64,000 nucleotides of DNA from Antilocapra americana (Eukaryota; Chordata; Mammalia; Artiodactyla; Antilocapridae). Shown in pieces: positions 22,225-33,795 of the stretch. A model generated the notes under the pieces. That model was not told the origin of the DNA, did not search any database, and saw nothing but the letters and a program-made list of their open reading frames with translations. Positions within the stretch are counted from its first letter, which is position 1. Each line of letters begins with the position of its first letter. The stretch lies in the NCBI GenBank assembly GCA_007570785.1, contig ML662442.1, positions 30,143,681-30,207,680 of the forward strand. The letters are read 5' to 3'. The translations under genes were made by a program, and so were the position numbers.

Positions 22225-25200
22225 GCTTTCATAAAGCATTTATTTTTATTTGAAAACATTATACAGGCATTACATTGCCACAGCCAGTCCATAGGGGAGC
22301 ATGCAAATATCAAAAATGGAGAGTTTGTTCAACTTATTGGTGTCAATTTCCTTTTTTGGTTCATATTTTCCATTTGCAGTGTTGGGATTAGTGTGCTTTG
22401 TTATTTATGTGGCTTGACAGTAGAATCCTACCCATGGGGTAAAAATCTGTACTGGTAGCTAGCTGGGGACTACTAAGTGGTTACAAATCAAAAACAAACC
22501 CAAAACGAACAATACTACACGCTTGTCAAAAGGTTAATAGCACAAGTTAGCAATATCTAAACTAAACATTGAAACATTTTCATGGGACACAGTGGTACAA
22601 ATTTTTCCATTGCTTGGTCTACCTGGTTGTGTATTTCAGAGTGTGGAGCTGTGGGAAGGTGTGCCCAAGATGGGTGCTAGTCCCAGTGCGAGTTGTCATG
22701 GAGTCAGTGAGGACCACCACTTATCTCGAGCGAGATTTAGGAGAGCTATGGTTTGCTTACCCAACCAAATTCTATACAAACTGCTAAAGTCTCATTTGTG
22801 GAAGAGAGAGTTATGGTAGATTGAAAAGCTGAAATTCTTGCTGGTGTCTACTTAGGTTATGAAATTCCAGAAACTCAAACAGCTAGAGTTAATGATGTCC
22901 TACTTCCATTTCCTACCCCATTCCCAAAGGATTGATGTCTTAACACAGAAAAAGAGATTGTTTCTGGCTATTGTCTTTTTTTTCCCCCCAAAAGGTCAAT
23001 CTGGAACTCCTGATTCTTGGGATGCATCTCGGACAATTCGAGTATGTTATCAGCCTCTCTAAATGGAGAAGAATCAACACAGTGAGGCACCCCAGTGACG
23101 TGAAAGTCTTGTGTACAAGGACATGGGATGATAAAGGGAATATAGTGAGTTCACCTTAACATTCACACTTGGTTTCCAGACAATTTGGAGTCAATTAAAA
23201 TATCCTAGAAAATAATTCACATGGCAACCTGTAGCCATCTATTGACTGCAAACCTTTTTGAAGTTAAAAAAAAAATTCGCATCCACCGAGTTGACTTGGA
23301 AATACTTTCATCCACTTATTTCCTTAAAATTTTACTAAGCGTCTACAAATTAGTGTCATAAAAATGAATAAAAAAAGATGAAAACATTTGGCTTAAAATA
23401 AATACTAAAAATGCAATAAATCAAACAAATTATGCAAACTAAAGGAATGTAAACACAAAAATAAAACCACAGTCTTTAAAGGTCTTCAGATCTGAATGGA
23501 CATAATAGTCAGAGAAAGGTATTTAATTGGTTTGAAAGGTAGCAGAGAGCAAACATTGGCAAAGCTCCTTTGATTTGATACAGCTTTAATGTTGATTTTT
23601 TTCACCAGAAATAAAATAGGCTTCTAAGCGGGCTGAATGGAGATGAGCATAAAATTTGCATATCAGGAAAGATAACTTGTCTGCTCCAACTCCAAGGCAG
23701 GACTACCTGTCCCCAGGGTAGAGGGTAGACAGAGGCGCCATGTGGGTGCTGACTGACAGCATGGGACACTTTTGCAGGTCTATTTAGGCCTTGTTCAGGC
23801 TAGTATGGGAATCTTGACTAAGCTGCAATCTGTTCTCTACCTTACAGAGACCCCACTGGGGCTTTGCTTACTCAACTTGAACTGATTTGAATTGCCCAAA
23901 GTTTCATAAACATTTGTTTTTCCTTTACAAAACCTGTAACTCTATCGAGGATCTTTCTGAATGATACTGAAGCCAGCCAAACGTAAAGACTATTGCATGT
24001 ACTGATAGGGAGAAAGAGCACCTACTGTAAATCACAGAGCTCCGTGGTGTTTCTTGATTTTCTGCATTTGAAGAAAGAGCTATTGTAAAGGCGACAAAAT
24101 TAGATTAGTGACATACCCCCTCAAAGCCTTATCAGGACCCTGGAATATTCTCTTTTTCCATAAGAATGCCATGTTGACACATTCTGCTATTGAATGGATG
24201 CCAAATACGACCAAAAATGCCAGACTTTTCATTGGTGAGATTTTTACTACTACACAATGACCGTGTCAGATGAGCTGTTGTCAGAGGCTGTGCCACAGCA
24301 GCGCCCTGACTTTGTTGGGAGGCCAGACAACCAATGATATCCCACAATCAAGATAATTTCCATGCCGGTATATTTCAAAAAGGGTGTCAAACAAAAGGGC
24401 AGAGGATCATGGCTTTTTCCAATGCCTTGACGGATCTCCATATTATCACTAAAGAAATCTAGGGGGAAAAGGAAAATTAATTTTTTTTGGAAGAGGGAAC
24501 AAAGGAAGGGGCAGAAAGATTTTCTTTAAAAAAGATATTACCCTAAGCACAAGTGATATTACTCTGGGGTTTCCCATAAGCCACAGAAATGAAAACATTC
24601 CTTATCCTGTTATTACAGGGACTTGATTAGCAGAATCGTGTGTTGCAACAGAAAGGCAATGGCCTGGAGTAATCCGAGGTTGAAATATAAAAAGGCTAAA
24701 ATGTTTGTTTTATATCTATTCCTAGAATAGAGAATTATATGGTCAGTTGCCACTCCCCACAAGGGTCACAGCACGAAATACATATTGAGCAGGCGATCCG
24801 ACAAGTAACAGAGGGAACCGTGAGCCCCCAGGTGTCTAGGATAAGGAAGCGTCGCAGGGTGGGGCTCCTGTGGCATGCAGCACTCAGAGAAGGTGCACAA
24901 AAATAAAGTGTGATTCTTAAAAAGTGACTTGCCATAGAAAAGTGGGAGTGATGCTAAGTACATGGGGGTCTGGCGAGAGTTCCCATCAGGAGTACAAAAC
25001 CTCCTCCTGAAAGTCGCTATCATGACAGTAACCGTAATCATACAAACAGTAATACTTGCTTTTGATTCAGACATTTTCACAGTAATTAATGTGGGCGGGG
25101 AGTGGTGGTGTGTATGTGTGTGTGTGACCAGGATACACGCTAGGTAGGCATCCCTCCAGGTGGGTCAGGGCCTGCATCTCCAGGGATGTTCAGCGTGTGC

Positions 25201-25344
25201 CTCTGACGGGCTTTCGGATTTGCTACCTCGCAGTCCACCTCTGTAAACCGCACCTAATAAATACCTTTCTCTATGTACAAAACAGAGATGACGGGCGGAC
25301 ACACAGCCGTGGAGGTGTCCTCAGGGGTCAGGGAGGAGGTCATC
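22225..25344 (-). other. SLC35F1: SLC35F1 3' untranslated region
   Basis: It extends from the stop codon on the minus strand to a doubled polyadenylation signal, about 3.1 kb with no SINE or LINE inside, which is notable in so repeat-rich a neighbourhood. I saw no other AATAAA on the minus strand upstream of that pair. The length agrees with my recollection that SLC35F1 mRNAs carry a long 3' UTR. The exact cleavage position is inferred to within about 15 bases. Confidence 0.75.
22239..22250 (-). terminator. SLC35F1: Double AATAAA polyadenylation signal
   Basis: The minus strand reads AATAAAAATAAA here, two canonical hexamers in direct succession. A CA dinucleotide suitable for cleavage lies about 10-15 bases downstream, followed by a GU-rich stretch. 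Confidence 0.8.
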
Positions 25345-25680
25345 CTAGGCCACGCGCACATGGGGCTCATCTTCGGTCTCCTGGCCCAGGCTGGTGTAGG
25401 TGACCGAAGGCTCCACCTGAGCTGTGGCTGGTAAGTCCACGACGGGTCCCGAAGGGTTGCGGAACTGCTTGTAAACCCGGGGGTCCTGGGCTATGTACGT
25501 GGAGGTGGACGAGTAGAGCGCCAGCCCAAGGAGGATGGTGAAGAAAGACAGGAGGTACAGTCCTGAAAACTGAACAACACAACAGCCAGGTCACTTGGCA
25601 GCCAGAGGTGAGCCACGTACACGGGAGGGGGAGGGGGGAGACGGAGCGGGGCCGTTTTCTCCGGTGACAGGCAGCTTGAT
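25180..25680. promoter_or_regulatory. CpG-rich cluster over the SLC35F1 terminal coding exon
   Basis: About 500 bases with roughly 30 CpGs by eye ('gacgggcggac', 'cacgacgggtcccg', 'gacggagcgggg'), against few in the surrounding AT-rich DNA. It covers the last coding exon, the start of the 3' UTR and the acceptor side of the intron. This may reflect coding GC plus an intragenic CpG island; no promoter motif is evident. Confidence 0.5.
25345..25569 (-). CDS. SLC35F1: SLC35F1, terminal coding exon (C-terminal 74 residues plus stop)
   Basis: Read on the minus strand, the exon follows an acceptor ('ttgtgttgttcag') and encodes 74 residues beginning FSGLYLLSFFTILLGLALYS, the final membrane-spanning helix. 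A hydrophilic tail follows with 'YIAQDPRVYKQFRNPSGP', 'VEPSVTYTSLGQETEDE' and the end 'PHVRVA', then TAG at 25345-25347. The sequence matches what I know of SLC35F1, which is close to identical among mammals, rather than SLC35F2. SLC35F1 belongs to the drug/metabolite transporter superfamily (SLC35, nucleotide-sugar-transporter-like). It is predicted to have about ten membrane helices, is mainly expressed in brain, and its substrate is not established. The tail is expected to face the cytosol. Exon length is divisible by 3 and phase is 0, matching the exon upstream. No breaks seen. Confidence 0.95.
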   Translation of the reverse strand, partial: FSGLYLLSFFTILLGLALYSSTSTYIAQDPRVYKQFRNPSGPVVDLPATAQVEPSVTYTSLGQETEDEPHVRVA

Positions 25681-27640
25681 GAGTCCACCAATGACCTTGG
25701 TGGAAGATGAATGTTCTCTTCTACCCTGGCTTGGTCTTATTGATTCTCCTTTTCTTTTTTCTTGATTCTGTGGCTAACACAGAGGAACATTTAGCTAACT
25801 GTCTCTAAAGCACCAGTCCAAGTTACCTGATGGGAGAGCTAGTTAATCACGAATTGAAATACATCACCTTAAAAGCGAAAAACCCTCCAGTATCACTCCA
25901 TAAAGGGTTGGTGGGTTGTGGCTTCATTAAACACAGAAGAAATATAGATACACCACTTAAGGTTGTAAGGAAGCCGTCAACACCGAGCCCCTTACTGACA
26001 CAGCTGCCGCAGGCACTTTCCTTTCACCTTAATCCAATTCAGACACTATACGTCTTCTGAGTAGGACTTATTATGGACTTTGGTAACTGTCTTTGCAAGA
26101 TTAGATTATCCTTGGATAGAAAGAAATAGTATACCCTTTCATTCTTGCTCCACTAATCTAAAACCAAAACCAAACAGGAATGGATGTATAGTGTTGTGTT
26201 TCTAAACTACTGCATGACAACTCACAGTTTTGTGGGGAAAAGGAAAGGAAATATTGGTGTATACAACTTCTCTGAGAATTTGCATCTATTTTTTTTAAAA
26301 ATAACTATACCTTCTGGGCCTTCTGAGCAGTTATTATGGAATTACTTGAGTGGTCAGTGGGAGAGAGGGAGGTAACACTATGAGTATCGCCATGGTAACA
26401 ATGTGAGTGCTGCCATCTCTGTTGTTTCACTCACTCACTCACTCTTTCATTCATCCACGAGTTTCTTCTATGCCTTCTCTGCGTCAAACATTGAACTATG
26501 TACTGAGGAAACATAAATGAAAACATTGTCCTTACGACCAAAGACTGAATAGTCTCAGTGGAGAACCAGAGGTACAGAGAGAAAAAAAATCATACCATGC
26601 ACTTATGGCATGCTGATTCTCATTGTAGCTGATGACTGTTGTCCTAGTCTTGACCACAGCCTGTATCTGTTACCTAGTCCAAGCTCGCTCTGCTCATTGC
26701 ACTATAGGCTAATAAATCCAGGTGTCGAGATCTTGAGGCAAGGAATACAACTCTGGAGAGACAGCTGACTCAGAAGGTGGAAGACTAATGGCTTGAATTA
26801 ACCATCTTGTGGGAGCCTGGATGCCAGGTTCTTCTATGGATCAGAGATAGGGGGAGGTTAGGACACAAAGTAAAAAAGACCACTTAATTCTTACAAATGT
26901 CTCCTAGAATGGCAAGCCTCAGGCAAGGGGATGTGTGAGTTTCACTTCCTTACAGTCATTTCACTGGTGGTATGAGATGGACTATCTCCTATTATATCAA
27001 CAAAGATGCCACAGCTATCTGCAATTCCAGTTCTCCAAATATGAACTTCTGAGCCACTCAGGTAAGCAGCAGATGAGGGGCGCCATTTCCCACACAAAGA
27101 ACTCAGGAAAGTCACAGTCCATCATAGGTGGGTACGGTCAGGCTGTCTCCCTGTGAACCAAACAAAGGCATCCTAGCCCAAGGGCCAGGAGGAGGAGGGG
27201 CAGGCAGGGCTCCCTGAGGCAGGCCAGTAAGTATGCCTATAATAACAAAAGCAGCAAAATAAGAGTTAGAAGTCACAGAAGCAGATCCAGTATGGATTTA
27301 AAATTAACCCTTCCCAATTACACATCCATTTGGAAAAAAGAATCAATTTGATTTTCCTTTTTGGGAGGAGGGGTACCAACTACTTTATTTGAGGGAATGG
27401 TACTAAGGAAAGAACTTAAGTAGACATTTTGGTAAAACTTATAGAAAAGGTGCAGTACGAATATGCATGTACTGCTTTGGCGACCAGGGACATCACCCCT
27501 GTGGCTATAGGAAGCCAGGCTGAGGAGGTTTAGCTCTCATTATCATTGTTTCCCAGGGTGTGCTTGTCAAAGAGACACTCTGCCATGCCAGATTTGTTTT
27601 TCCTATTTTTTTTTTTTTTATGCTCATAGTTTAAAACAAT
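25681..27640. other. Intron, mostly unique; small simple repeat and old L2-like piece
   Basis: It contains a (CACT)n run at 26427-26444 and, next to it (about 26440-26560), 'tattgaactatgtactgagg'-type sequence resembling the common old 'variable length increment' repeat (L2-like). A T run lies at 27606-27620. Nothing coding. Confidence 0.45.
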
Positions 27641-27850
27641 CAAACTTCCTTGGTGGCTCAGATGGTAAAGAATCTGCCAGAAATGCAGGAGACCCAGGTT
27701 TAGTCCCTGAGTCGAGAAGAGTCCCTGGAAAAGGGAATGGCTACCCACTTCAGTATTCTTGCCTGGAGAATTCCATAGACAGAGGAGCCTGGTGGGCTAT
27801 AGTCTATGGGGTCACAAAGAATCAGACACGACTGAGTGACTAATACTTTC
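27641..27850 (+). mobile_element. Bov-tA SINE
   Basis: Complete element from 'cttccttggtggctcagatg' to 'gactgagtgactaatac'. Orientation is antisense to SLC35F1. Confidence 0.93.
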
Positions 27851-27882
27851 ACTTTACTAATGAAGAGATAATTCATAGGGCC

Positions 27883-28399
27883 TGTCTCCATCTTAGGCCT
27901 GTTCATGCTGATCATGCTCGGCCACCTCTCCAATGGACTCTAAACTCTGTCTTAGTGCCTATGGAAACGACAATAAAAGGATAAGACCCCTCAGGACAGG
28001 GGAACCTTGAAGATCTTATCCAGGTTACTCATCGCCTAAGAGAAAACATACACTAATCACCCCTGTCTCTGGACAGGCCATACATTTTTCTGTACCTATC
28101 AGAGTGTAACCTTGGGCTTATTGATTATTGGCCAATTGTTTAACTGTTTGAACATATAACACATGAATGATAAGATTATTGTGATTGTATTTACCCTTCA
28201 TTTGTTTATGTAAGTCTCAAGGAATTTGGGGTGGTGAGTTCGGACATGTACACATGGGATATAAAAGATTTTCACAAATGCTGGTCAGCGTCCTTGGCTA
28301 AGAGGAGACTCTGCCTTGGGTCTGCCGGTGCAATAAACTGCCCTCCACTATCTGCATTGTCCTTCTGAGTGAGTTTGTTTCCCGGAACGTGTGGCTACA
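27883..28399 (+). mobile_element. Solo ERV LTR with TATA box and poly-A signal
   Basis: It runs from 'tgtctccatcttaggcc' to 'gtgtggctaca'. TATAAAAG lies at 28260-28267 and AATAAA at 28332-28337, about 70 bp apart, the spacing of a retroviral promoter and R region. The end 'ccttctgagtgagtttgttt' is a familiar ERV U5. No internal genes adjoin it. The start is uncertain because I found no target duplication. Confidence 0.75.
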
Positions 28400-28514
28400 A
28401 CTAGGAGAAACTGGTAAAAGAAAAAAAAATTAATTGGAAGCTGGAAGAAAATAGGAAAAGGATCCAGAGAGTCTGTAAAGTTGCAATGTTATAATAAAGA
28501 GTTATAAGATGGCT

Positions 28515-28725
28515 GTGTGGTGTGTGTGCTCAGTTGTCCGACTCTTTGGGGTCCCATGGGCTGTAGCCTACCAGGCTCCTCTGTCCCTGGAATTTTCCAG
28601 GCAAGAATACTGGAGGGGGTGGCCATTTCCTACTTCAGGGGATTGTCCTGACTCAAAGATCGAACCTACATCTCTTGTGTCCCTCCCCATTGGCAGGGGG
28701 TTCTTTACCACTATGCCACAATGTT
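28515..28725 (-). mobile_element. Bov-tA SINE
   Basis: Antisense element with 'gtccgactctttggggtccc' at one end and 'ttggcagggggttctttacc' at the other. Its B box is 'gatcgaacc'. Confidence 0.93.
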
Positions 28726-29056
28726 CTATAATAGGAAAGGCAGTTTTGAAAATGGCACATAGAAAAATTATTCATGTGGCTAAAAGTCCCTGCTGTAATA
28801 TTTTGTGGTTTACATCACTCTCTCTTTTAGCACCAGCAAGGTAGTTAAGACTAAAGATCACCTTTTGATTTTCTTTCTAGAGCCCGCATCATTGCCTTTA
28901 ATTCCTTTATCAATCACAGTCATATGATAATACTTCCTCAGATGGCTTGTATACTGGATTCAGCTTATAACAGTTTCACTAAACTTAAATTAATTCAGTT
29001 TTTCCCAATGAAAATAATTCTTTTCCTTTATGAATTTGTTTGTAAAATAAGATGGT
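28726..29056. other. Intron, nothing recognised
   Basis: Unique-looking, AT-rich. Confidence 0.4.
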
Positions 29057-29510
29057 AGCAAAACAATATGCAGGTCAAGAAGAAACAGAAACCACAGACT
29101 GGTTCCAAGTCGGGAAAGGAGTACGTCAAGGCTGTATATTGTCAACCTGCTTATTTAACTTACATGAAAAGTATATCATGCAAAATGCTAGGCTGGATGA
29201 AGCTCAAGCTGGAGTCAAGACTGCTGAGAGAAATATCAATAACCTCCGATATGCAGGTGACACCATCCGTATGGCAGAAAGCAAAGAGGAACTAAAGAGC
29301 TTCTTGATGAAGCTGAAAGAGGAGAGTGAAAAAGCTGACTTGAAACTCAACAGTCAAAAAACTAAGATCATGACATCTGGTCCCATCACTTCATGGCAAA
29401 CAGATGGGGAAACAGTGACAGACTTTATTTCCTTAGGCTCCAAAATCACTGCGATGGTGACTGCAGTCATGAAATTAAAAGATACTTTCTCTTTGGAAAA
29501 AAAGCTATGA
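29052..29510 (+). pseudogene. BovB reverse transcriptase fragment with damaged active site
   Basis: A 152-codon frame covers 'DWFQVGKGVRQGCILSTCLF' and the catalytic box, which reads YAGD instead of the usual YADD. The first catalytic aspartate is therefore lost. The C-terminal part ends at a stop about 29510. It is a dead fragment. Confidence 0.88.
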
Positions 29511-30016
29511 CCAACCTAGACAGCATATTAAATAGCAGAGACATTACTTTGTTAAGAAAGGTCCATCTAGTTAAAGCTAATGGTTTTTCCAGTAGTCATG
29601 CATGGATGTGAAAGTTGGACCATAAAGTAAGGTCAGTGCCAGAGAACTGATGCTTTTGAACTGTGGTGTTGGAGAAGACTCTTGAGAGTCCTTTGGACTG
29701 CAAGGAGATGTAATCGGTCAATCCTAAAGGAAATCAGTACTGAATATTCATTGGAAGGACTGATGCTGAAGCTGAAACTCCAATACTTTGGCCACCTGAT
29801 GCGAAGAACTGACTCATTGGAAAAGACCCTGATGCTGGGAAAGATTGAGGGTAGGAGGAGAAGGGGATGACAGAGGATGAGACGGTTGGATGGCATCACC
29901 GATTCGATGGACATGAGTTTGAGCAAGCTCTGGGAGTTGGTGATGGACAGGGAAGCCTGGCATGCTGCAGTCCATGGTGTTGCAAAGAGTTGGACATGAC
30001 TGAGCGACTGAACTGA
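29057..30016 (+). mobile_element. BovB LINE, 5'-truncated, about 0.96 kb
   Basis: It starts inside the reverse transcriptase ('caatatgcaggtcaagaag') and runs to the BovB terminus 'gagcgactgaactgaag'. Antisense to SLC35F1. No target duplication identified. Confidence 0.93.
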
Positions 30017-30039
30017 AGAGCTTCATCTTTTACTTGAAA

Positions 30040-30250
30040 CTTTCCCTGATATCTCAGAAGATAAAGAATCTGCTTGTAACGCAGGAGACCCAGGTTTGAT
30101 CCCTGAGTTGGGAAGATCCCCTGGAGAAGGGAATGGCTACCCACTCCAGTATTCTTGCCTGGAGAATTCCACGAGCAGAGGAGCCTGGTGGCCTACAGTC
30201 CATGGGATTGCAGAGTCAGACACAACTGAGTGATTGACATTTTCACTTCA
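30040..30250 (+). mobile_element. Bov-tA SINE
   Basis: Full-length SINE, 'ctttccctgatatctcagaag' to 'gagtgattgacattttcac', lying 24 bp downstream of the BovB terminus. Confidence 0.93.
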
Positions 30251-30409
30251 CTTTCAACAAATGAAATGAGTTCCTAACAGTAGCAACATTTCACATATTT
30301 TGATACTAACTTTCATTTTCAAAAACCCCTCATGCATCTCCAGTTTCAAGTGAGAACCTTGCAAGGCTGCCTCTGGTGCAGCAGATGGAGGCAGAGAGAT
30401 TAAGAATGG

Positions 30410-30625
30410 GGCTCTGAAACTAGAACTGCATTCTATCCACAAACCGGATTCACATCCTAGCTCCACTCCTCTCTGACCGTCATTTTGGACAAATTTCTTT
30501 CCAGGTCCAAGTTCCTTATCAGTACAGTGGGGATAATAATTGTACCTACTGTATAGAGTGGTTATAAGGATAAAATTAGGTAAAGCACGTGAAGCACTTA
30601 CCCTAGTGCCTATATCACAGTGAGG
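30410..30625 (+). mobile_element. MIR SINE
   Basis: Order of MIR blocks is preserved: 'ggattcacatcctagctcc', 'ggacaaatttctttccagg', 'agtggggataataattg', and the tail 'agcacttaccctagtgcc'. Confidence 0.8.
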
Positions 30626-30822
30626 ATTCAATCTACATTGACTCCATTGTTAATATTATTCAATCAACATTGCCTCACTCCATTGTTATCATCAATGACT
30701 ATATGTATCAGTGTTACCATATTTTTATATAATCATTGATTAAATTACCTTTCTTTTATAGGCTCTTGACTACAGGACTGTCTTTCCTGACCAATGTCAA
30801 GTGCAGAGTCTGGCATAGTGTG

Positions 30823-30931
30823 TGTGCTGTGAGCCGTGTCCAACTCTTTGTGACCCCATGGACTATAGCCCCAGGTTCCTCTGTTCATGGAATTCTCCAG
30901 GCAAGAATATTGGAGTGGGTTGCCATTTCCA
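30823..30931 (-). mobile_element. Bov-tA SINE fragment
   Basis: Only the 3' half is present in antisense, 'gtgtccaactctttgtgacc' to 'ggagtgggttgccatttcc'. Confidence 0.9.
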
Positions 30932-32077
30932 TATCTATTAAGTTTTATTTGCTCTTTGTTTACAGTTTGAATGAATTAATGCATTTAACTGAAGTTTCAT
31001 ACTAAAGAAAGAAACAATTAAAAAATCAGCCTGTACCAGTAGTGGATTTCAAATGTTTTAGCTTTGAAGTCAATCCAGTATTATTTCTCATACATAAAAT
31101 GCTAAACAGAGACTCCTTGAGAGAGGAGTTGTAGCAGTGATGCTTAATCATTGACCCAAAAGTCATCATCTTCAAATCTGTAATCAATTAGGGGAGAGCA
31201 ATAAGATGATGAATTGGGAGGGGCAATGCAGAAGGCAAGAGTCTGGTAGAAGACTGTAGACTGCTGATCAGAGAGCTGACAGAGGAAGTTTCATAACTTG
31301 AGGTGAACAGTCTTTGGCAACTGAAATAATGTAGGGACAGGAAAGGATCTGACGTAGGGTATGAGAAAGGTTTGAATATGTCTCAATTTCTGATTTTGGT
31401 TCCTATATACTGACTTGATTAACATAATAAATATTTTAATAGTCATTTCTTGTAAAGCTAATGTCTTTGCCAATGTTAAAAAAAATACTGTTTGAACCAA
31501 TCACTTTTGAGACATGGAACTATTAAGTTGAATGATAAATCCAATACAAAGAGTTTTTTTGGGACACAGCTTTCAAATGGTAACACATAACTTACTTCCA
31601 ATGCATTTCTATTTAATTCAAACAGAACACACTAAAATAGTTTAAAATACAGACAGAAAGGAATTTTATATGAAGATGGGCTTCTGTTTGCAGTATACTC
31701 TGTGAGCCTCTCCAAGGTCAATAGTGGCCCATCAGAAGATGCTGTGGTCCAATGTGAGTATCAGAAATGTGGCACTTTGCCTGCATTTTATCTGACTTGT
31801 AATTTTGGGAAGTTGCACAAGGATGCACCCTTTTTCACTACCATGCTGTGCACGCTGCCGACTTTCCTCTTGCCTTTTTCTATTTTGATAGGTCCTTTGC
31901 TAACAAGGATCAGAAAGTACTCGCTGTCAATAAGGAGAATATCTGTGGTGTTGCCGAAAGCAATCTGACTGGGATAACCCATTGTTCAGAATGGGGTGGC
32001 ATGGAGGACTGATGATATAAATCTCTCTATCTTCAACTAGAGATGAAATCTAGCTCTTAGCCAATTACTTGTTAGCT
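30932..32077. other. Intron, nothing recognised
   Basis: About 1.1 kb of AT-rich DNA with no repeat I can name. Confidence 0.4.
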
Positions 32078-32091
32078 AATGGGACATCTGG

Positions 32092-32298
32092 GCTTTCCTG
32101 GTGGTTCGGTGCTAAGGAAACTGCCTGCCAATGCAGGAGAATTGGGTTTGATCCCTGGGTCAGGAAGATCCCCTAAAGAAGGAAATGCCAACCCACTCCA
32201 GCATCTTGCCTGGAAAATTCCATGGACAGAGGAGCCGGCAGGCAGTCCATGGAGTCGCAAAGAGTCAGACATGACTGAGCAACTAAAACACCAACAAC
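32092..32298 (+). mobile_element. Bov-tA SINE
   Basis: Complete SINE with a 14-bp target duplication 'aatgggacat(c/t)tgg', one mismatch (32078-32091, 32299-32312). Confidence 0.95.
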
Positions 32299-32312
32299 AA
32301 TGGGACATTTGG

Positions 32313-33062
32313 CACATCAGTTAGGGACAGGCCAAATTTTCATTTTAGTTTTGGTATTAAACATCTAAGTTGAGATTTAATAATCAAATGATTTTAATGG
32401 GCTTAAATCTATACGAATAGGAAACCACATGGTTTGAAAGCCATTTCAATGTACTTTTACAAATATATTTGGATTATGTGGGGAAGAGGACAATTTTTAA
32501 AGGAGGCATTCTTTTTACATTGGCTAAAAGATGGCAGGGGTGAGCAGAGAGGAACATGGGCAACCCTCAGAGAGGTGTTCAGTAGGATATAAAGTGACCA
32601 TGAGTTAACACTCTACTTTTACTGGAAGTGTATACTAACTACCTTCAGGAGGACCTGATTTTTCCTTCCTTCCTTGAGCATGAAGATCAAAAGAGGTCTT
32701 TTACCACGTGTGCCTCTTTGTAACATGGCTTTTACAAGGTTCCTGATGTTGGGCTCGGACTGTTTTTGTTCAATGACACCACTTGGACCTATTAATGATC
32801 AGAACTAATTGTGATTTAATAGGTAATGAAAAGCTAAAAGATTCTCTTAGCTCTTAAAGACAGACGTATGGTAGTTTTGTCTCCAAAAGCACAAAGATTC
32901 AACAGAAATAGAAACTCACTTGTGAGAGGTAGAGGAAAGACCTGGAAAAGAACAATTGTCGATGGGTTTCTTAGGAAAGTGGGGTTCCGGGGAATGAGAC
33001 CTGCAGCCCCTGCAGCTACCTGAGAAAAAGGAAAGGTTTAGATTTAAATCCAATTTAGGTCT
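32313..33062. other. Intron, nothing recognised
   Basis: Unique-looking sequence with no gene signal. Confidence 0.4.
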
Positions 33063-33795
33063 AACTTATAGAGCTGACTGTGGCTCAGATCATGAACTCC
33101 TTATTGCCAAATTCAGATGTAAATTGAAGAAAGTGGGGAAAACCACTGGACCATTCAGGTATGACTGAAATCAAACCCCTTATGATTATACAGTGGAAGT
33201 GAGAAGTAGATTTAAAGGACTAGATCTGATAGACAGAATGCCTGATGAACTATGGATGGGGCTGATGACATTGTACGGGAGATAGGAATCAAGAACATCC
33301 CCAAGAAATGCAAAAAAGCAAAATGGCTCTCTGAGGAGGCCTTACAAATAGCTGTGAAAAGAAAAGAAGTGAAAAGCAAAGGAGAAAAGGAAAAATATAC
33401 CCATTTGAATGCAGAGTTCCAAAGAATAGCAAGGAGAGATAAGAAATCAATGCAAAGAAATAGAGGAAAACAACAGAATGGGAAAGACTAGAGATCTCTT
33501 CAAGAAAATTAAGAGATACCAAGAGAACACTTCATGCAAAGATGGGCTCAATAATGAGAAAATGGTACACAGAAATGGTATGGACCTAACAGAAGCAGAA
33601 GATACTAAGAAGAGGTGACAAGAATACACAGAAGAACTGTACAAAAAAGATCTTCAAGACCCAGATAATCACAATGATGTGATCACTCACCTAGAGAAAC
33701 ACATGGAATGTGAAGTCAAGTGGGCATTAGGAAGCATCACTACGAACAAAGCGAGGGGAGGTGATGGAATTCCAGTTGAGCTATTTCAAATCTAA

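Noticed and set aside
22162..22458. 98-codon plus-strand frame with a hydrophobic stretch
   Set aside because: Antisense to the SLC35F1 polyadenylation region. The hydrophobicity comes from AT-rich UTR sequence.
25197..25691. Overlapping frames around the terminal exon (plus 25197-25403, minus 25367-25594, minus 25491-25691)
   Set aside because: These are wrong-frame or opposite-strand shadows of the true SLC35F1 exon, which ends in PHVRVA and has matching splice phase.
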